Position numbers and translations under genes: made by a program. Of a stretch of 64,000 nucleotides of DNA, positions 35,107-46,401 are shown one piece after another. The notes beneath the pieces were generated by a model. It was given only the letters and a program-made list of their open reading frames with translations, did not search any database and was not told the origin of the DNA. This stretch comes from Floccularia luteovirens (Eukaryota; Basidiomycota; Agaricomycetes; Agaricales; Squamanitaceae), in assembly GCA_009739215.1 (NCBI GenBank), contig VSJF01000003.1, positions 2,294,001 to 2,358,000 on the forward strand, read 5' to 3'. The stretch's first letter is position 1, and every line of letters starts with the position of its first letter.

Positions 35107-35529
35107 CATTGCACTGATATGCGTATTTACTATCGCACTCAACGCCTTGGGTTTCATATGATGATACCATGTGGAAATTTCTTTTGTACGAAATTCCCCT
35201 GCTTTCTTTGCTCCTTTACGACGATCTATTGTTCAATTTTTTTTGAAAGACCAAACTGACGTTTCTTGTACCAAGACACTCCCGAATTTTATGACTTATT
35301 GTAAATAATTCGTAGAGTCTGTATACTGATTCATTAACATTTCTTGTAACTCGTAGTTTGTATGACTGAATGAATGATAATAAAAGAATGGACTTGCGAT
35401 AGATCTGCAGGTGTGTCTAATAAGTTTCAAATTGATAGTATTTTCGACAAACTAGTGCGCTTTCTATCCAGTTCTTTATAAAGCACTCCCGTGAAAAATT
35501 GTATTTGTTTACATACCTATTCCTGTTGA
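35107..35529. other. Intergenic region
   Basis: This is the AT-rich 3' flank of the M50B-like gene, with no coding signal seen. The inverted repeat begins near its right end. Confidence 0.5.
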
Positions 35530-36890
35530 TCAAGCAACTTCAAGTTGACGTTCATCACAGCCAGGCTTGTATAGTTACTAGTAAGTGCAAAAAACTCTCA
35601 GGCAGCGAACAAACTCAATTTCAATACATGCAACAGAAAAAAAATTGTATTTCGGTTATACCAAACCATCTAATTTTATGTGATCAAAGAGAACTGTGGC
35701 ACAAAGCACTGCAGTAGTTACCATCTAGTAATGAAAATACCACTCGTCAAGGCAAACAATACTAAGGCGAATGCATATCTCTGGATCCGAAAGTTCCTGC
35801 CAGTAGAAAACTCGATGTGTCATCCCCAGGACCGATCCAAATGAAACTGGTTGGCGGGGTCAGCCCCCATTCCAGCCATGTATAAGTAGGGACCACGCCA
35901 CATTTTCTTTCTTTCTTTCATTCCACAACATTCACCCGCTTTTTACTACTTTCTTCCGAGTGGCACTTGGCATAGCCAGCATACACAAACTATCGCTTAT
36001 GCCGTGCTGGCTTATATTTAGACGAATTGGACTTGGCCACAGTTTGTTCTTCACTCCCATTGTCCCTCGCTGTACACTGACACTTCTCTCCCTGGTATAA
36101 AAGTGTGAACAAAATCAACACATCGCCCAAGTCCCCTTACCATTACATCTCTTGCAAATGGGTCACCCACTGATGGCTACCATATAGTCTTGAATTCATC
36201 GCATGTGGTATGAAGCTGGCATATAGCGACACCTGATTAGTGTTGGCCTTATGTGGTGTTAACATGCGTTACCTGCCGACGATGCAGCTCTGGCGTTGTG
36301 TGGTGGCTGCATCGGGGACACTATCTGGATGATGCTGGTCGGCTCGCATCCATGTTCTGGTTGTTGTGGTAATTTTTAACCATGTTCTTTTTGTTTATAT
36401 ATTCACCTGAGCTGTTTGTTTAGACTGGTCCGCCACACCAGGAACACTCAATCACCTACTCTCGAGCATGTGGCAAGAAGCCAACCAAGCGACACCTGAT
36501 AAGTGTTGGATCTGTGCAGTGTTAACATGCGTCACCTGAATGGAGTGTTGGCGTTGTGTGGTGGCTGCACAGGCCACACTTTGGCAGCGTTGACGTTGGT
36601 TGGCTTGCGTCCTTGCTTTGATTGCCGGTGTGTTTTTGTAAATTCATTGTCCCTGGTTTCGACTCTGAAATTTCAACCTTGCAGCTGATGGTGCTCCTGA
36701 TCCGTTGCGCATACAGCGACGGGGCCAAACTTATCAATTTTTTGAATCTTCCCATGATTTTATCATGGATACTACTACTTTTCTATCCACGGGTCCTTGA
36801 TGACCCATTACTAATTTTACATGCAATCTAGATAACGGTTCGAGTTCACAGTTCATCTAAACAGCAGTACGCCAATCATCTACCTCTAGT
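35530..36890 (+). repeat. Left arm of a long inverted repeat (unclassified element)
   Basis: This arm matches the reverse complement of 48,230-50,080 along most of its length, with moderate divergence. Shared landmarks include GGACCGATCCAAATGAAAC, CCACAACAT, GCCGTGCTGGCTTATATTTA, ACCATATAGTCTTGAATTCA and CATGTGGTATGAAGCTGG. Its inner part contains one A unit (about 36,210-36,360) and one B unit (about 36,470-36,630), both carrying GTTAACATGCGT followed by a block ending TTGTGTGGTGGCTGCA. No long ORF is conserved between the arms and I see no transposase, reverse transcriptase or clear terminal repeat. It could be a non-autonomous transposon, a degenerate retroelement or a noncoding-RNA gene. 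Confidence 0.7.
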
Positions 36891-37430
36891 CTTGTGATCA
36901 ATACAATGATAACTACTTTGATTTACAGAATTGTGGCTGGAGATTGCTAACTTTGGGCATACTTATATCCGTTATTCCTTCCTGTTGATTTTCTGACGAG
37001 ATCTTCTTCAGCGTTCATTTCTTGGTACAAGCTGGTGGTTTGTGGGTTATTGTCATATTATAACTGTTGAGGTAATTTCCATTTTACACTTCACATTCAT
37101 CGTACTCAGCCATAAACTCAGGCAATCCAAACCAAATACACGAACTGTCGCAATCATCAAGAGTTCGCTGGGAGTTACACACGCTTTCTGAGTCACGGCC
37201 ACCCGGTAGGTTATCTTCACCTTTTTATTCTTAATACTGAAACATTGTAGGACGGTTGTTTACCCTTCTGCTTCAAACTGCATCCGAACCCTGATTTTTC
37301 CTTTTTCTTGTTCAATTAGATAGCAATGCGCAACTTGTGTATTTCTCATTCTAATCTGAATTTAATGTGTCTGAAATTTGTACAGTCTTTTTTGAATCCG
37401 AACGTGAATTGGCAAAGAACTTGAGATAGT
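36891..37430. other. Intergenic region before F-box relic 5
   Basis: No recognisable gene is seen. It may hold the lost N-terminal part of the F-box relic that follows, but I find no F-box motif. Confidence 0.4.
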
Positions 37431-37433
37431 AAC

Positions 37434-38390
37434 GTGTGGGAATTATACAGCGTGGTTGAATGTCCCTTTGAACGTTGGCTACAGTATCAGAACAAGTATC
37501 AGTGGGACATAATGTTACGGGCAGGGACAGAAGTTAGCGAGATTTCTCGGTTTTCTGTCCTGCACCAAATCTGCGACATCTCGTTTGGCCAGGTGTATCA
37601 AAGGAAATCGCGGCTGACTTTCCATGGCATCAACTGGAACCCTCAGTTTGAGGCCATCGCGAATGACTGTATCAATACCTGTGATTAAAAGCGCCGCAAA
37701 TCTCCGGAAATTACATTGCAGGATTATAATTTTATGGCATAACTTCCCTGGCTTCACGAACTATTCAACAACCTTTCTCCACCTTCAAGACCTGCATGTA
37801 CACTTTGATAAACATGACTATTTTGTGCAACTGATGGACAGCATCACAGCACTGTCCTTGCAGACGTTAACAGTCCAGGCAGACAGTTTTCTATATGCGG
37901 AGTCGACCGGTATCCGAGAATGGAATGTCATTGAAGATCTTGTGAAACGTTCGATGTGCGCAAGCAACCTCACCAACATCAAGATTATAGGACTCTATTC
38001 GAAATTCCCGCGTCTGAGTTGGCCATGCTTGATTTCCTGTAAGATGTTCCGACCCTTTGGATTGGGAACGTTAAAGGAACTATCGTATTATATGATAGAA
38101 TTCTCAGAAGATGTATCCGTCGGACTGTTGGCGGAAAGAAGGGTCTAGGGACTGTCCTCATCCTAGATTACGCGAACTCACCTGCCAGAACGATCCTGGG
38201 TATTTTAGACCCTACATGTTGCGACAAATGCTGGAGTTCAGGTGGTGGAGAGCTTGGAAAGGGGTGTCGTATGAAGACAGTATTGCACAGATGAACTACT
38301 TCTCGACGAACCGAGCTGAGATGAAGGAGGTTGACGATTTGTGTATCTCAAGGTTCCTGGAGATGGAAAAGGAGGGGTTGAGATAGGATA
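37434..38390 (+). pseudogene. F-box/LRR-like relic 5
   Basis: Segments in three frames line up with the F-box gene at 27,121-28,625: EIAADFPWHQLE (paralog VAVDFPWHQLE), HLQDLHVHFDKHDYFVQLMDSITALSLQTLTV, then after a frame change MYPSDCWRKEGSRDCPHPRLREL, MLEFRWWRAWKGVSYED and FLEMEKEGLR. The frames break near 37,650 and again near 38,110. This copy keeps the C-terminal frame that is shifted in relic 2, which is how that shift can be seen. No F-box is found at its front. Confidence 0.65.
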
Positions 38391-38935
38391 TTGGTGTACC
38401 AGAAGAGTATTCATCGGATGAAGAGGTGAGATTTTCTATTAGGGAGAGTGATCATCTGATCATCAATTGTATACTTAGCTGAAATCCTATCATGCGGAAT
38501 AAATAATTACGGTGGGTGGAAAACTTGAATGTTCATCTTAGAAAGGGAAAGAGTTTACAAGTTTTTATACGCATCAGCATCCACAGGTTCACTTGTACTC
38601 GTCTATGTTTCCCTGGGGGAGAGAGTGGTTATACAACTCCAGCATAATGAGAAGTGTCCACCAACACTTGGACGAACGCTCGAGAAAAAGATGGTCGTAA
38701 TCGATTTACCTCTTTAAGTACGCGTTGTTGTGGCGTCATCAGATTGTATATCCATTGGTCTGCGCAATTGCTGTTCTGATGCTGATACTTTTCCGCTGCT
38801 AAAAGGAGGGGAGTAACGAAATTCCCCAAATCAACAGGACATATCCTTTTAACAGCTCGTAGGATATAACCGAGTCCACAACTACTGGAAGAAAACAAAG
38901 AAGTGGGAAAATTAATCATCCCTTGTACCCATACC
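38391..38935. other. Intergenic region
   Basis: This lies between F-box relic 5 and the seven-helix membrane protein. Short open frames on both strands show no similarity to anything I recognise. Confidence 0.5.
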
Positions 38936-39999
38936 CTAGTGCTTCAAACTCTTATCACTACCTTCCTCTGGCTCGGACTGCGTAATATGTTTCGGTCCCA
39001 AATGCAAACACGAGCCAATCACCACAAAATATAAAACTCCTTCAACGATGGTTTCGACGAGTGTAAGGACCTCGATGTCGTAATCTATGGTGTACAAGGC
39101 AATATGTTCACCAAGATTAAATAGGGAACGCAGTAGGATGAACGGTGCAACTGTAATCATAATCAGTTTTAGAATCTATTAATAGTGCCCCGAAAAACAA
39201 AAAATGTTCAGTAAGGGATATGTAAAGAAATTTACGGGGCGTGGTGGTTTACCTTCGTTCTAAATATTTCATCGATTTCTGATGTATTTGGTGGTCTCCA
39301 CAGGAGGATTGACGTGATGAGAATATTTAATGATATAAGAACGTACGTTGCAACATGTACACGAAGAAATCCAGTGTACAGATTATACAACAGAACCAGA
39401 TCAAGTGAGCTGGTGGATCTAACCGCAAGGAAGCTCGTGGTGAGAGCATTGGAGATCACCAAAAGAGATATGAGAGCCATGTCGATTCCTCTCTTGATAT
39501 TTCGTATGTTGTTCCTACTGCTCTCAGATTGACTGCCGAGTAGATTATAATAGGGACGTGCATCCATCAGGAGTAGCAACGATCCGGTGATAAACATATG
39601 AGCGAGCCTAACAGTGAAATCTTCCATCGCAAATACTACATCACTCAAATCTCCTGGTGGACCGGTCTCCTTGTATACAGTCGAAATGATTATTGCACCG
39701 ATTACATAGTAAGCCACAAGCGAAAGAGCGGCGAATAATATGAGAGTTGTGAAAATCAATCGACGCGGGTAGTGTTCGTCAGGATGTTTGGAGCGTAGGA
39801 TATTGATTGCGCCCAGCGCTTGGAATGTGGTGAAGACAGCGAATATGATGTTGAAAGAGAACGATGTTGTACTGATGGAACTAAGGTCGAGATTGATATC
39901 AATGCTCGGACCACCACCACCACCACCTCGACGTGCTTGGGTGAATATAGGAAGGTTGAAGAGGACAACGAAAGAGAGAAGGGAACCTCGAGTGAACAT
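38936..39999 (-). CDS. Seven-helix fungal integral membrane protein, unknown function
   Basis: Two exons, 39999-39253 and 39175-38936, join in phase (328 residues). The intron acceptor at 39,176 (AATAG) gives ILKLIMITVAPFILLRSLF; the nearer CAG would shift the frame. A likely signal peptide (MFTRGSLLSFVVLFNLPIF) is followed by a short Gly-rich stretch. Then come about seven hydrophobic helices: near IIFAVFTTFQALGAINIL, LIFTTLILFAALSLVAYYV, LAHMFITGSLLLLM, MALISLLVISNALTTSFLA, ATYVLISLNILITSILLW, LIMITVAPFILLRSLF and VEGVLYFVVIGSCL. The layout resembles fungal 7-TM proteins of the DUF7702 kind, but I cannot confirm the family. The C-terminal tail is short and acidic. Confidence 0.7.
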
Positions 40000-40656
40000 G
40001 CTGAGTCCGGGACGGGCGCAAAGGGATGTTTTGTGGGGGACTACATCCTCACCGAATGAACTGTATATTAAATGTAGATTCAATAGTGTGGAGCTAGATC
40101 TTAACACTCTGAAGACCCTAAAAAAATACACATTCTAGGTATTATGAAACGCCTACTAAACCTGGTAAAGTCTTCGTTTTTTGTTATAACACATTCATAT
40201 GTGTGGAAACGGAGAACAGCTGATCATGATTGCATGATGGCTTGTCAGAACGTCAATAGGATGAATGATAATCACATCTGAACCTGGTTGTTAACAAGAT
40301 AAAAATTAGTTTTGACAGAAATTCGGACGCGAAATATCACATGTCACATGACACATACCGACAAGGACTTGTGTTTATTTTCGGCTTCCATGCCACTGCC
40401 TTCCTTCATGCTACGAAGCTTGTCACTACGCAAATGTTACAATGCTCTTCTGGATTCACAGGTATGTGTGTTTTTGTTGAACGGCACGGGACGGAATCAC
40501 ATTAATGGGACTAACCACTGTTCCAGGATGGCAGTTGCGCGCTCGACGTTCTACGCTTACATCACCTACTCTTGCATCATCTACAGATGTCATCAGATAT
40601 TTAACTGAGTATCGTCCTTTGGTACTCAATAACGATAGCCAGTTGCTTAGAAACAC
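40000..40656. other. Intergenic region
   Basis: This is the promoter side of the seven-helix gene. A plus-strand open frame at 40,312-40,608 exists, but its composition is not convincing and nothing is recognised. Confidence 0.5.
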
Positions 40657-40885
40657 CTAACTATTTGCTGGAAGATCTCCAGTAACTGTCTCCATTCCTT
40701 CTGGTACTCTCCGATCCTCGTTGCGGGGTCGTACATCCGGTCTGTTTCCCCAATAATCTGCGTTCGGATGGAACGATTGATAGGGCACTTCTTTTGCTTG
40801 GAACAACCACGAATTCCCTGAAAAGAAATGCCACCGTTGACAATAATTCAATTCGCGTTTTGGGAAATATGTGGGGGGTAAGTAT
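40657..40885 (-). pseudogene. Histidine acid phosphatase C-terminal relic
   Basis: About 200 bases match the last exon of the intact phosphatase gene at 42,758-43,003. Shared DNA includes CAACCACGAATTCC and GTTGACAATAATTC, and the peptide ending VPEGMETVTGDLPAN matches VPEGTDWETVTGDPPQ. Only this C-terminal fragment remains, with frame differences upstream, so it is a dead partial copy about 2 kb downstream of the intact gene, in the same orientation. Confidence 0.75.
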
Positions 40886-42757
40886 TCAACGTTCAACATT
40901 TAATATGCAGAACTATATATTATGCAACATACTCCAGGGCAAGTTGTAAATAAACATGCCCGGGGTGTCAAATTTATGGAAGTAACCAGCTGTCCCTAGT
41001 CATTCCATCCTTCAAAGAGTCAGGTCCAGTACCTTCATCTCCTCCATCGAATGAATGACTCTATACAAGACTTGTTGGCTTGGTTATAGTGAAGTAGACA
41101 ATTTATGCAATCACATACCCATATGTCTCTGCTTTCCAAGCTCCCCCACCTGAAATCGAACCCCGTCGTAGGACGTTGGCTGTGAATCGTGAAGAATAGC
41201 TATCACGCGTGAATGTTCGTAAATTGGTATTCGTTGTTTCCCCCCTCCTACGAGCTACCCGATGGATATACCGCCAACAGTAATTTGTCAGACAACGCGA
41301 TCGGCTCCTGTATGGTCGTAGATTCAGATAAATTCAAGTACTGGAACTTCTCCACACTTCTGAGCAAATCAAATGTTCCACGGTCAAAGTTCGTTGGCGT
41401 TCTGATAAAGTGATGACACAAATTGACATTGATGATGAAACACTGTGATCACAAGCTACGTTCTTTGCTGAGTCCGAAGAGCTTTCTTTGGATAATCACA
41501 AAACTGTCCGTTTGAAGGGTGGCATCGCTATTCTCTAACCTGTCCAGACCTGTCGACGTCTGAATGACAGGTAATTGTGGTATCTCACAGGGTGAGAAGA
41601 ACCATCTTAAGTTGTCTATGGTCGGGTCCAGATGAACTCAAAAAAGAACAAGAGCCTACCAACTGCCATCACTACAGCAGATTGATGCTAAAGCGCAGAA
41701 GGATCCTTCTAGTCTCATCAAGAACTTTTTTTGTGAGCCCGCATTACCCTACTTGTAAGTAGTCGTTCGATCAATACCCTTTTCTCGGCTCATGTTGATA
41801 AACTACAATGTTCCGCTGGAATTATACAGCATAAACCTATCGTTGCATTCATTTGTGCAACCCGCAACGTCAGATCAGAAATCGAATAACCCATGTTTAT
41901 GTACAGCTAGTTCAATGTTGGTCGATGAACCTTGAAATGTATCCAGGTTTGTGTTCTTCTGCTGCTCCGAACGGTCTGTTAATATCTTCATAATTTGCCC
42001 ATAGGATTCCTCACGAAATCCTCCAACTTCCTCGAGGAATGTATTGCTGTCCGTTGGACGCATTATTGAGATGGCGATCTGTCTAGGTCCATCTTCAGTC
42101 CGCTGTAGGCTGAGCTTGCTGTCATTCCTCAAGCAAGGACGCATGTATGCACACTCATTTACGATTCTCTACACCGATTTAGAAATAAATATGCTGCCAT
42201 AAAGTTGGTTCTGCCTTTTTCTCAATAACTTTGAGACTACACCACGACATAGGAGCTTTTGTGTAATGTGGGTTAAGATTGAATTTGGTTTTTTAGGTTC
42301 ATATTCGGTGTTATAATGTTTGAATAGGTGCCGCGAGTATTCAACGAATGAAAAGGTGAGTAGAAGAATCATTTGGTTACATTTTATTTTGTCTGATCAA
42401 AACGGAAAACATACGGGTCCTTATCATTATGATATTGGTGTACAACAACTACGTCCGCAATTGATATCTCGATTCTTCGAAATTGAGTTTAAGCTATTAA
42501 AGTTTAAACAAAAACTTCGATTCAACTGCCCAGCGTATACGTTAATACGCACACATGGATTGACGGAATCAGACTCCGAACACAGCTGACAGGTCAACAA
42601 CTCTGGAGCGGCTTAATTTAAAAGTGCCGTATGGTTACGATGTGAAGAAGTCCTATATAACATGTAGAAAAATCGCATGCAAGAAATTTTAACTAACTTA
42701 GGGGCAAGGATACGATACTTGTTGATAGATCAGTTAAGATATGTACCCAACTATTAT
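40886..42757. other. Intergenic region with small unassigned frames
   Basis: Apart from the F-box fragment listed at 41,210-41,420, nothing is recognised. A minus-strand open frame at 41,875-42,144 (89 codons) has a reasonably mixed composition but no family resemblance and no clear neighbouring exon, so I do not call it a gene. Confidence 0.4.
41210..41420 (-). pseudogene. F-box/LRR-like relic 6 (short fragment)
   Basis: The minus strand reads FDLLRSVEKFQYLNLSE, then LSDKLLLAVYPSG, which parallels INFLQHVPAVETFWIKG and LTDEFLLRMYPSD in relic 2. The match covers only about 60 codons and has no start, so it is a fragment. Confidence 0.5.
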
Positions 42758-45293
42758 TCAGTTTTGTGGGGGATCCCCGGTAACTGTCTCCCAGTCTGTT
42801 CCTTCTGGTACTGTCCAATCCCCATGACAGTCATATATCCAGTCTGTTTCCCTTATAATCTGCTTTTGTGCTTCAACGAAACGGTCAACAGGGCACATCC
42901 CATCTTTTTGTTTGGGACAACCACGAATTCCTTGAAGTGGAACGACACCGTCGTTGACAATAATTCGTATTTGTGGATCTGGTACAGAGGTGCATTCCAG
43001 CACTGTGTTGAGAGTACCTGTCAGTATCTATTGAATACTAGATAATAATAAAAAGAACAGACATTGAAATTGGACATTGGTCGCGAAAGGCGAAAGTTCT
43101 GCTGATCTGAATGACCTCTGTTTTGGGACATGTGTATAAGGTAGGGGTCCGGACTCGGCGAAATTGGATAAATTTAGAGCAGTGAGGACTGTGAGGATGT
43201 CATTATAGATAGTAATTAAGATTAAAGTGGACCCACTATTCAACACAACTACCTCATGAGTTGCGTCAACGTAAAGACTCTGATTTAACGGGAAGGTTAT
43301 TGGATTGTCATCCAACGTCGCATTTGTCGAAGAGTTATGCACAGCAATGGGTGTGTGTGTCAAACGTGCTACGAGTTCTTGAATATATCCAATGCCCTGT
43401 ACTCGAGCAACAGGTGATCCAAAGGCTGATCCATACCAGAAGAAAAGATCAAGGCTTGATAAACGAAAGCGTCATATTGTGTATATACAATGAGATATTG
43501 CGGAACAGTCTTACGCATAATCAAAGCCATCCCATTCCTTTTCTGTGAATAGCTCGCAAAACTTGGAATAGCCCAAAGCTACAGTCTAAAACACACATGT
43601 GAAATATATAACATAAGAACATTTAATAACCTACTTCGTAGGCACACATTTGTTGCATCGCATATACATCTTCAGTTGATAGATCGAAGCCATCGAGTTG
43701 AGCATTAAGTCTCTTCACGGCATCCTGTAGATAGATGTTCGTCCACTTCTTCACATACCATACCCCTCGTTCAGATTTACTCTTATTGTTGGCATTCGGA
43801 CATCTGAAGAGAGGTAAGGTACTGTATATGGGCTGCCAATAAGACACTCACGTCTTATAAGGTGAGAGTGTGTTGTTGAACTGGCCATTCAGAAATGAGA
43901 AAAACTTCATATGGGTGGAAAAGTATAACAGACCCCATCGGCTTCTATTGTTATACTTTGCTGGTATTGACCCTCAATGGGGTATCCAAAGAAACCCAGA
44001 GCAAAATTCAAGGCAGAATGAAGCATTCGATCCCTTTTAAATAATTTTCAACTTCCTCGAGTTCTTAACGACATACGACACTCACTGTGACTCAGTTCTA
44101 AAAACAGGGAGCGTGTTTGTATCTGTGAAATTCTAAGTTCGGAGTATCAGTGCTCATATATACACAATTGTTGACACTCAATCCATACTTGTAACAAGAA
44201 TCCGTATTTGATACGCATAGAGATGCCCATATCATCTTTAGATCGATTAGACACAAGAAAGGAGCATTAAACGTGCAGTCAATTGAAGACTCACAGAGTT
44301 GCTGACGACCGAATGGAGTCAACACTGTATTTAGGAAATTAAAATGGATGAAATTGGCGCGTTGAAAAATAACTTACATTCAGCTCCAAGCTTGAAAGTC
44401 CTGCATTCAATTGTGAGGAACGGAAAAGGACAGTTGTTTGGGTAAGTACCACTCGTTCATAAATGATAAATCCCCAGTCGCGTTCCATTTGCTTGCTGAT
44501 CCACGGAGCCTCCCGGAAAATTGAGCTGGGCCACCATATGCAGCTGAGGAAATACAATTCTGTTATTAAAGTTGATATCTTCTATGTAGTATATACACTC
44601 ACCCCATGCGGTAGGATATCTGGCACCATGTCTGTGCAGGAAGTGTAACCCTGTGAGCCTACATGTCTCTGGTATCTCTGGACCCGAATCGACTCCAAAT
44701 CTACCCCTTTCAATGCTAAACCATGGCGACAAGTTGCCCCACTTCTCAAGAAGATTGAATTTTTTGGCTTTCTTGAATGATTCGGGAATGACGAGCTGAG
44801 CAGCTCCAGATTGAATAGGATAAGAAGGAGCGGTGGCGATGACAGCTGCTTCAGTGCCTGTTGGAGTACCACCAGCATATCCGACGTTTGTCGGAAACAT
44901 GGAAGGGAAAGCATTGGTAGGTGTTGGAGGTGGGTACTGGAAAACTTCCGTTGAGCCGACATAAGTTGGTGCGAGACCTTCTTTGATATCAGTAGAATCT
45001 ACCACATCCATACTCCCATTCGCGTCTCCGTGAGCTTTGAGACAGTCCAGACCACAGAAAGCGTATTGCGCGATAAGGCATGCTACGATACCAGCTACGA
45101 ATGCTACGCCGACGTGTACTCCAGCAAACTTTCGGTGTGCACAAGAATAGGACGACTTTGCTGGTAAAGGTGACTTCTCGTCTTCCTCATTATTCGGGCT
45201 TGATAAGAGCGCTTCCCGCTCTGTATCCACCTCTGTGGTTGAATCATATTGCTGTCGACCAGCCTCAACGTCGTGCTTTCCCAGCATGCTCAA
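42758..45293 (-). CDS. Membrane-anchored histidine acid phosphatase (phytase-like)
   Basis: Histidine acid phosphatases hydrolyse phosphate esters such as phytate at low pH through a phosphohistidine. The catalytic motif RHGARYPT is followed across an intron by AAYGGPAQFSGRLRGSAS. Later exons read LLTPFGRQQL, YDMGISMRIKYGFLLQ, LNFALGFFGYP, DLFFWYGSAFGSPVARVQGI, YVDATHEVVVLN (HE proton-donor region) and VPKQRSFRSAELSPFATN. About ten exons carry the chain to 42,758; exon 1 is 45,293-44,603. Unlike secreted fungal phytases, the protein begins with about 50 polar residues, then one hydrophobic helix (VHVGVAFVAGIVACLIAQYA), so it is predicted to be a type II membrane protein with the enzyme on the lumenal or outer side. 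The start may be the second Met, two codons on. The frame is open throughout as far as I could trace it. Confidence 0.85.
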
Positions 45294-45915
45294 TACTGGC
45301 AGAAGGAAGGAATGGTTGACGTCTTAGGTTACAATTGGAAGCCTTTATAAAACTCGGAGTTGAGAAGCTAACTTCAGGGTCACATCACTTGAAATTACTA
45401 GCGGTTGACGTAAGTCAACAGAACACCCAATGGCTCAGCACTTAAGAATTCACAGTCAATATAGATTTTTACTACATGTTACATTCAGGCAGGTATTACG
45501 AACGGTTCCAGTATACATAAAATACCTATAATGTATTCAGTTGACATGTTATTGCCTTTTCAGGATTGAGTCAAGCGACAAACAAACAACAGCCAATTAC
45601 AACAGTGAGCAGCACCAATGGATACCAGTAAGATACCAATAAACGGTATGATAACTATGAAGGCTGTTCATACATATACACTACCACTCTCCTCCACTGT
45701 CCAACTAGGTGTTTACATATAAAACCCTTGCTAGCATGATGTCTAGGGGAAATCAGTACTAGTAGTGCATGCTGTGTTTGCCGCAGCCCATCGATATCAA
45801 TCGTGTCATACAAGGACAGGATTTTCAGTACACATCCACATGTGATGCAATTCACGAAACTTACTTTACACAGTCACTTTGTCAATCCCGACGTTTTAAT
45901 GATTTTCCCAATTTC
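45294..45915. other. Intergenic region, phosphatase promoter side
   Basis: This lies between the phosphatase start and the promoter block of the second RD-repeat gene. No gene or repeat is seen. Confidence 0.5.
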
Positions 45916-45917
45916 TA

Positions 45918-46401
45918 ACACGTTTCAACGAGGAGCAGCCCCTTACTTGGTGAACCCAACACATCCCTCTTTGGGGATTCAATAATATAAATGCTAGACG
46001 CCCAAGAACTGAAGCGTGCAATATGATCGTTGGCATGCCTTCTATGAGCGCTGATTTGAAGTTCGGAGCGCAACCTCAAGCCGTCTTCAAGTAGGAATTG
46101 CTTGGCGAGTTTCATTGAAGGTGTCGCAGGATTATCCTGTCACCTCACAAAATGGCATAAATAGACGGGAGTTAACGTCCAAGTTCTTCAGAGTGCCTGG
46201 TGCATATCCTCACATCAGTAAGTATCTTGAGCTTTACACCTCTCCACCATTCTCAAACCGCTATTCACAGATTTTTTGGGCCGGTCCTACAATTACTTTC
46301 TTCTTTCACAACTTAACATCGTGCGTAGTCTGAAAATCCAGATTATTCTTACCGTATATCTGACCACCTTATGATAGACTCCAACCCTTACTACATTCAA
46401 C
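45918..46401 (+). promoter_or_regulatory. Promoter and 5'UTR with intron of RD-repeat gene B
   Basis: This block is homologous to 8,575-9,011 upstream of gene A over its whole length. Shared pieces are CCTTACTTGG, AAGAACTGAAGCG, CACCTCACAA before a CATAAATA box (46,156-46,163), and CTTTACACCTCT. A probable 5'UTR intron runs 46,321-46,377 (GTGCGT to GATAG) at the same place as in gene A. Similarity this far upstream of both start codons suggests either recent duplication or shared control; divergence in the coding tails argues it is not very recent. Confidence 0.6.

Noticed and set aside
41130..41175. TTCGATTT-like stretch on the minus strand resembling a tRNA T-loop
   Set aside because: The flanking bases do not form a T-stem, and no acceptor, D or anticodon arms are found at proper distances.
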